From Plasmopara viticola (Eukaryota > Oomycota > Peronosporomycetes > Peronosporales > Peronosporaceae), in NCBI GenBank assembly GCA_001695595.3, contig MBPM02000224.1, forward strand, positions 1-56,645: a stretch of DNA of 56,645 bases. The letters are read 5' to 3'. Below are positions 56,614-56,645 of the stretch, piece by piece. Under the pieces are notes generated by a model. It was given only the letters and a program-made list of their open reading frames with translations. It was not told the origin of the DNA and did not search any database. How positions within the stretch are numbered: the stretch's first letter is position 1; each line of letters opens with the position of its first letter. Position numbers and translations under genes: made by a program.

Positions 56614-56645
<32 letters not shown>
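56597..56645 (+). tRNA. tRNA-Phe-GAA: tRNA-Phe copy 149, cut by the window end
   Basis: Partial, class GG-. The anticodon GAA is present and the window ends at the start of the T-arm. The array continues beyond. Confidence 0.75.

Larger units (their letters stand above)
1..56645 (+). repeat. tRNA-Phe(GAA) tandem satellite array, ~149 units of ~382 bp
   Basis: Head-to-tail units whose tRNA starts are spaced 382 or 383 bases apart in the clean core (for example 10202, 10585, 10968, 11351). Each unit has one tRNA-Phe gene plus a ~310-nt spacer. Both array ends lie outside the window. Legend for the copy entries below. D-loop class GGG = AGTTGGGA (G18, G19 and G20 present). GAG = AGTTGAGA (G19 changed to A). 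GG- = AGTTGGA (one base short, no G20). GA- = AGTTGA (two bases short). Trailer class is read 24-33 nt after the gene: C = gctcaatttt, T = gcttaatttt, d = gctaatttt, G = cttgatttt, TA = cttatttt, TG = cttatgattcg. By hand count, clean classes are 64 GGG, 35 GG-, 22 GAG and 3 GA-; the others have further lesions. Intact copies fold as acceptor 7 bp, D-stem GCTC/GAGC, anticodon stem TCAGA/TCTGA, loop CTGAAGA, T-stem CCTGG/CCGGG, and A73, with one U4:C69 mismatch. Confidence 0.97.
44145..56645 (+). repeat. Array block IV: right edge, lesion-rich
   Basis: Units 116-149. Block II monomer types return, including GAG copies, many preceded by the spacer variant gtagtctttg. Single-base losses in short homopolymers (CCC, GGG, TTTTT, CC) increase toward the end, and two copies (136, 147) lose an anticodon-loop base. 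The gradient fits falling consensus quality toward a contig end better than biology, but cannot be proven from the sequence alone. Confidence 0.75.

Noticed and set aside
1..56645. CRISPR array
   Set aside because: The repeated part is the whole 382-bp unit, spacers are as conserved as the tRNA, and no cas-like gene is present.
1..56645. tRNA-derived SINE insertions
   Set aside because: Units abut with a fixed period and no A-rich tail, target-site duplication or scattered orientation. A tandem satellite fits better.
1..56645. Bacterial, phage or organelle tRNA cluster
   Set aside because: No encoded CCA, no mixture of isoacceptors, no neighbouring genes, and the sequence matches eukaryotic cytosolic tRNA-Phe features.
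1..56645. 5S rRNA or snRNA gene hidden in the spacer
   Set aside because: I looked for 5S internal-control and U6-like motifs in the ~310-nt spacer and recognised none. A covariance-model search would be decisive.

Overview
This window is a single head-to-tail satellite array. A unit of about 382-383 bp is repeated roughly 149 times across all 56,645 bases, always on the + strand. Each unit holds one intron-less tRNA-Phe(GAA) gene (73 nt when intact) and a spacer of about 310 nt. No other gene is visible, and the array runs off both ends of the window. Every long open frame is either a translation across the tRNA (either strand) or a spacer frame that stays open only because the units are near-identical. 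I annotate no protein-coding gene.

The organism is a eukaryote. The gene has eukaryotic A and B boxes, encodes no 3' CCA, has a downstream T-run as a pol III terminator, and has the T-arm and anticodon arm of a generic animal-type cytosolic tRNA-Phe. The acceptor start GCCTCGA resembles what I remember of nematode tRNA-Phe, but I cannot verify that and do not name a taxon.

Layout. Block I (1-5,245): left edge, several one-base lesions. Block II (5,246-33,510): very uniform core. Monomers there differ at a few diagnostic positions: D-loop GGG, GAG or one base short; the trailer base in gct[C/T]aatttt; and, rarely, spacer gtagt[A/C]tttg. C and T trailers alternate much more than expected by chance, pointing to a dimeric higher-order repeat of about 765 bp. 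Block III (33,511-44,144): a homogenised subfamily with different trailers, an upstream T-to-C change (tattCattg), and almost only intact GGG D-loops. Block IV (44,145-56,645): right edge, back to block II monomer types but with single-base losses increasing toward the window end, probably in large part consensus error.

About 64 copies are full-length with an intact GGG D-loop. About 35 have a D-loop one base short and no other change, about 22 have only a G19-to-A change, and the rest carry extra lesions or rearrangements. Every copy that can be scored carries a U4:C69 mismatch in the acceptor stem. The array may therefore be a real amplified tRNA gene family, a tRNA-derived satellite of which few or no copies are functional, or a mix. 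One caution applies throughout: several deletion alleles remove exactly the base that is polymorphic between monomers, which is what an unsure consensus caller does in a collapsed repeat. Unit order and copy number should be treated as provisional.
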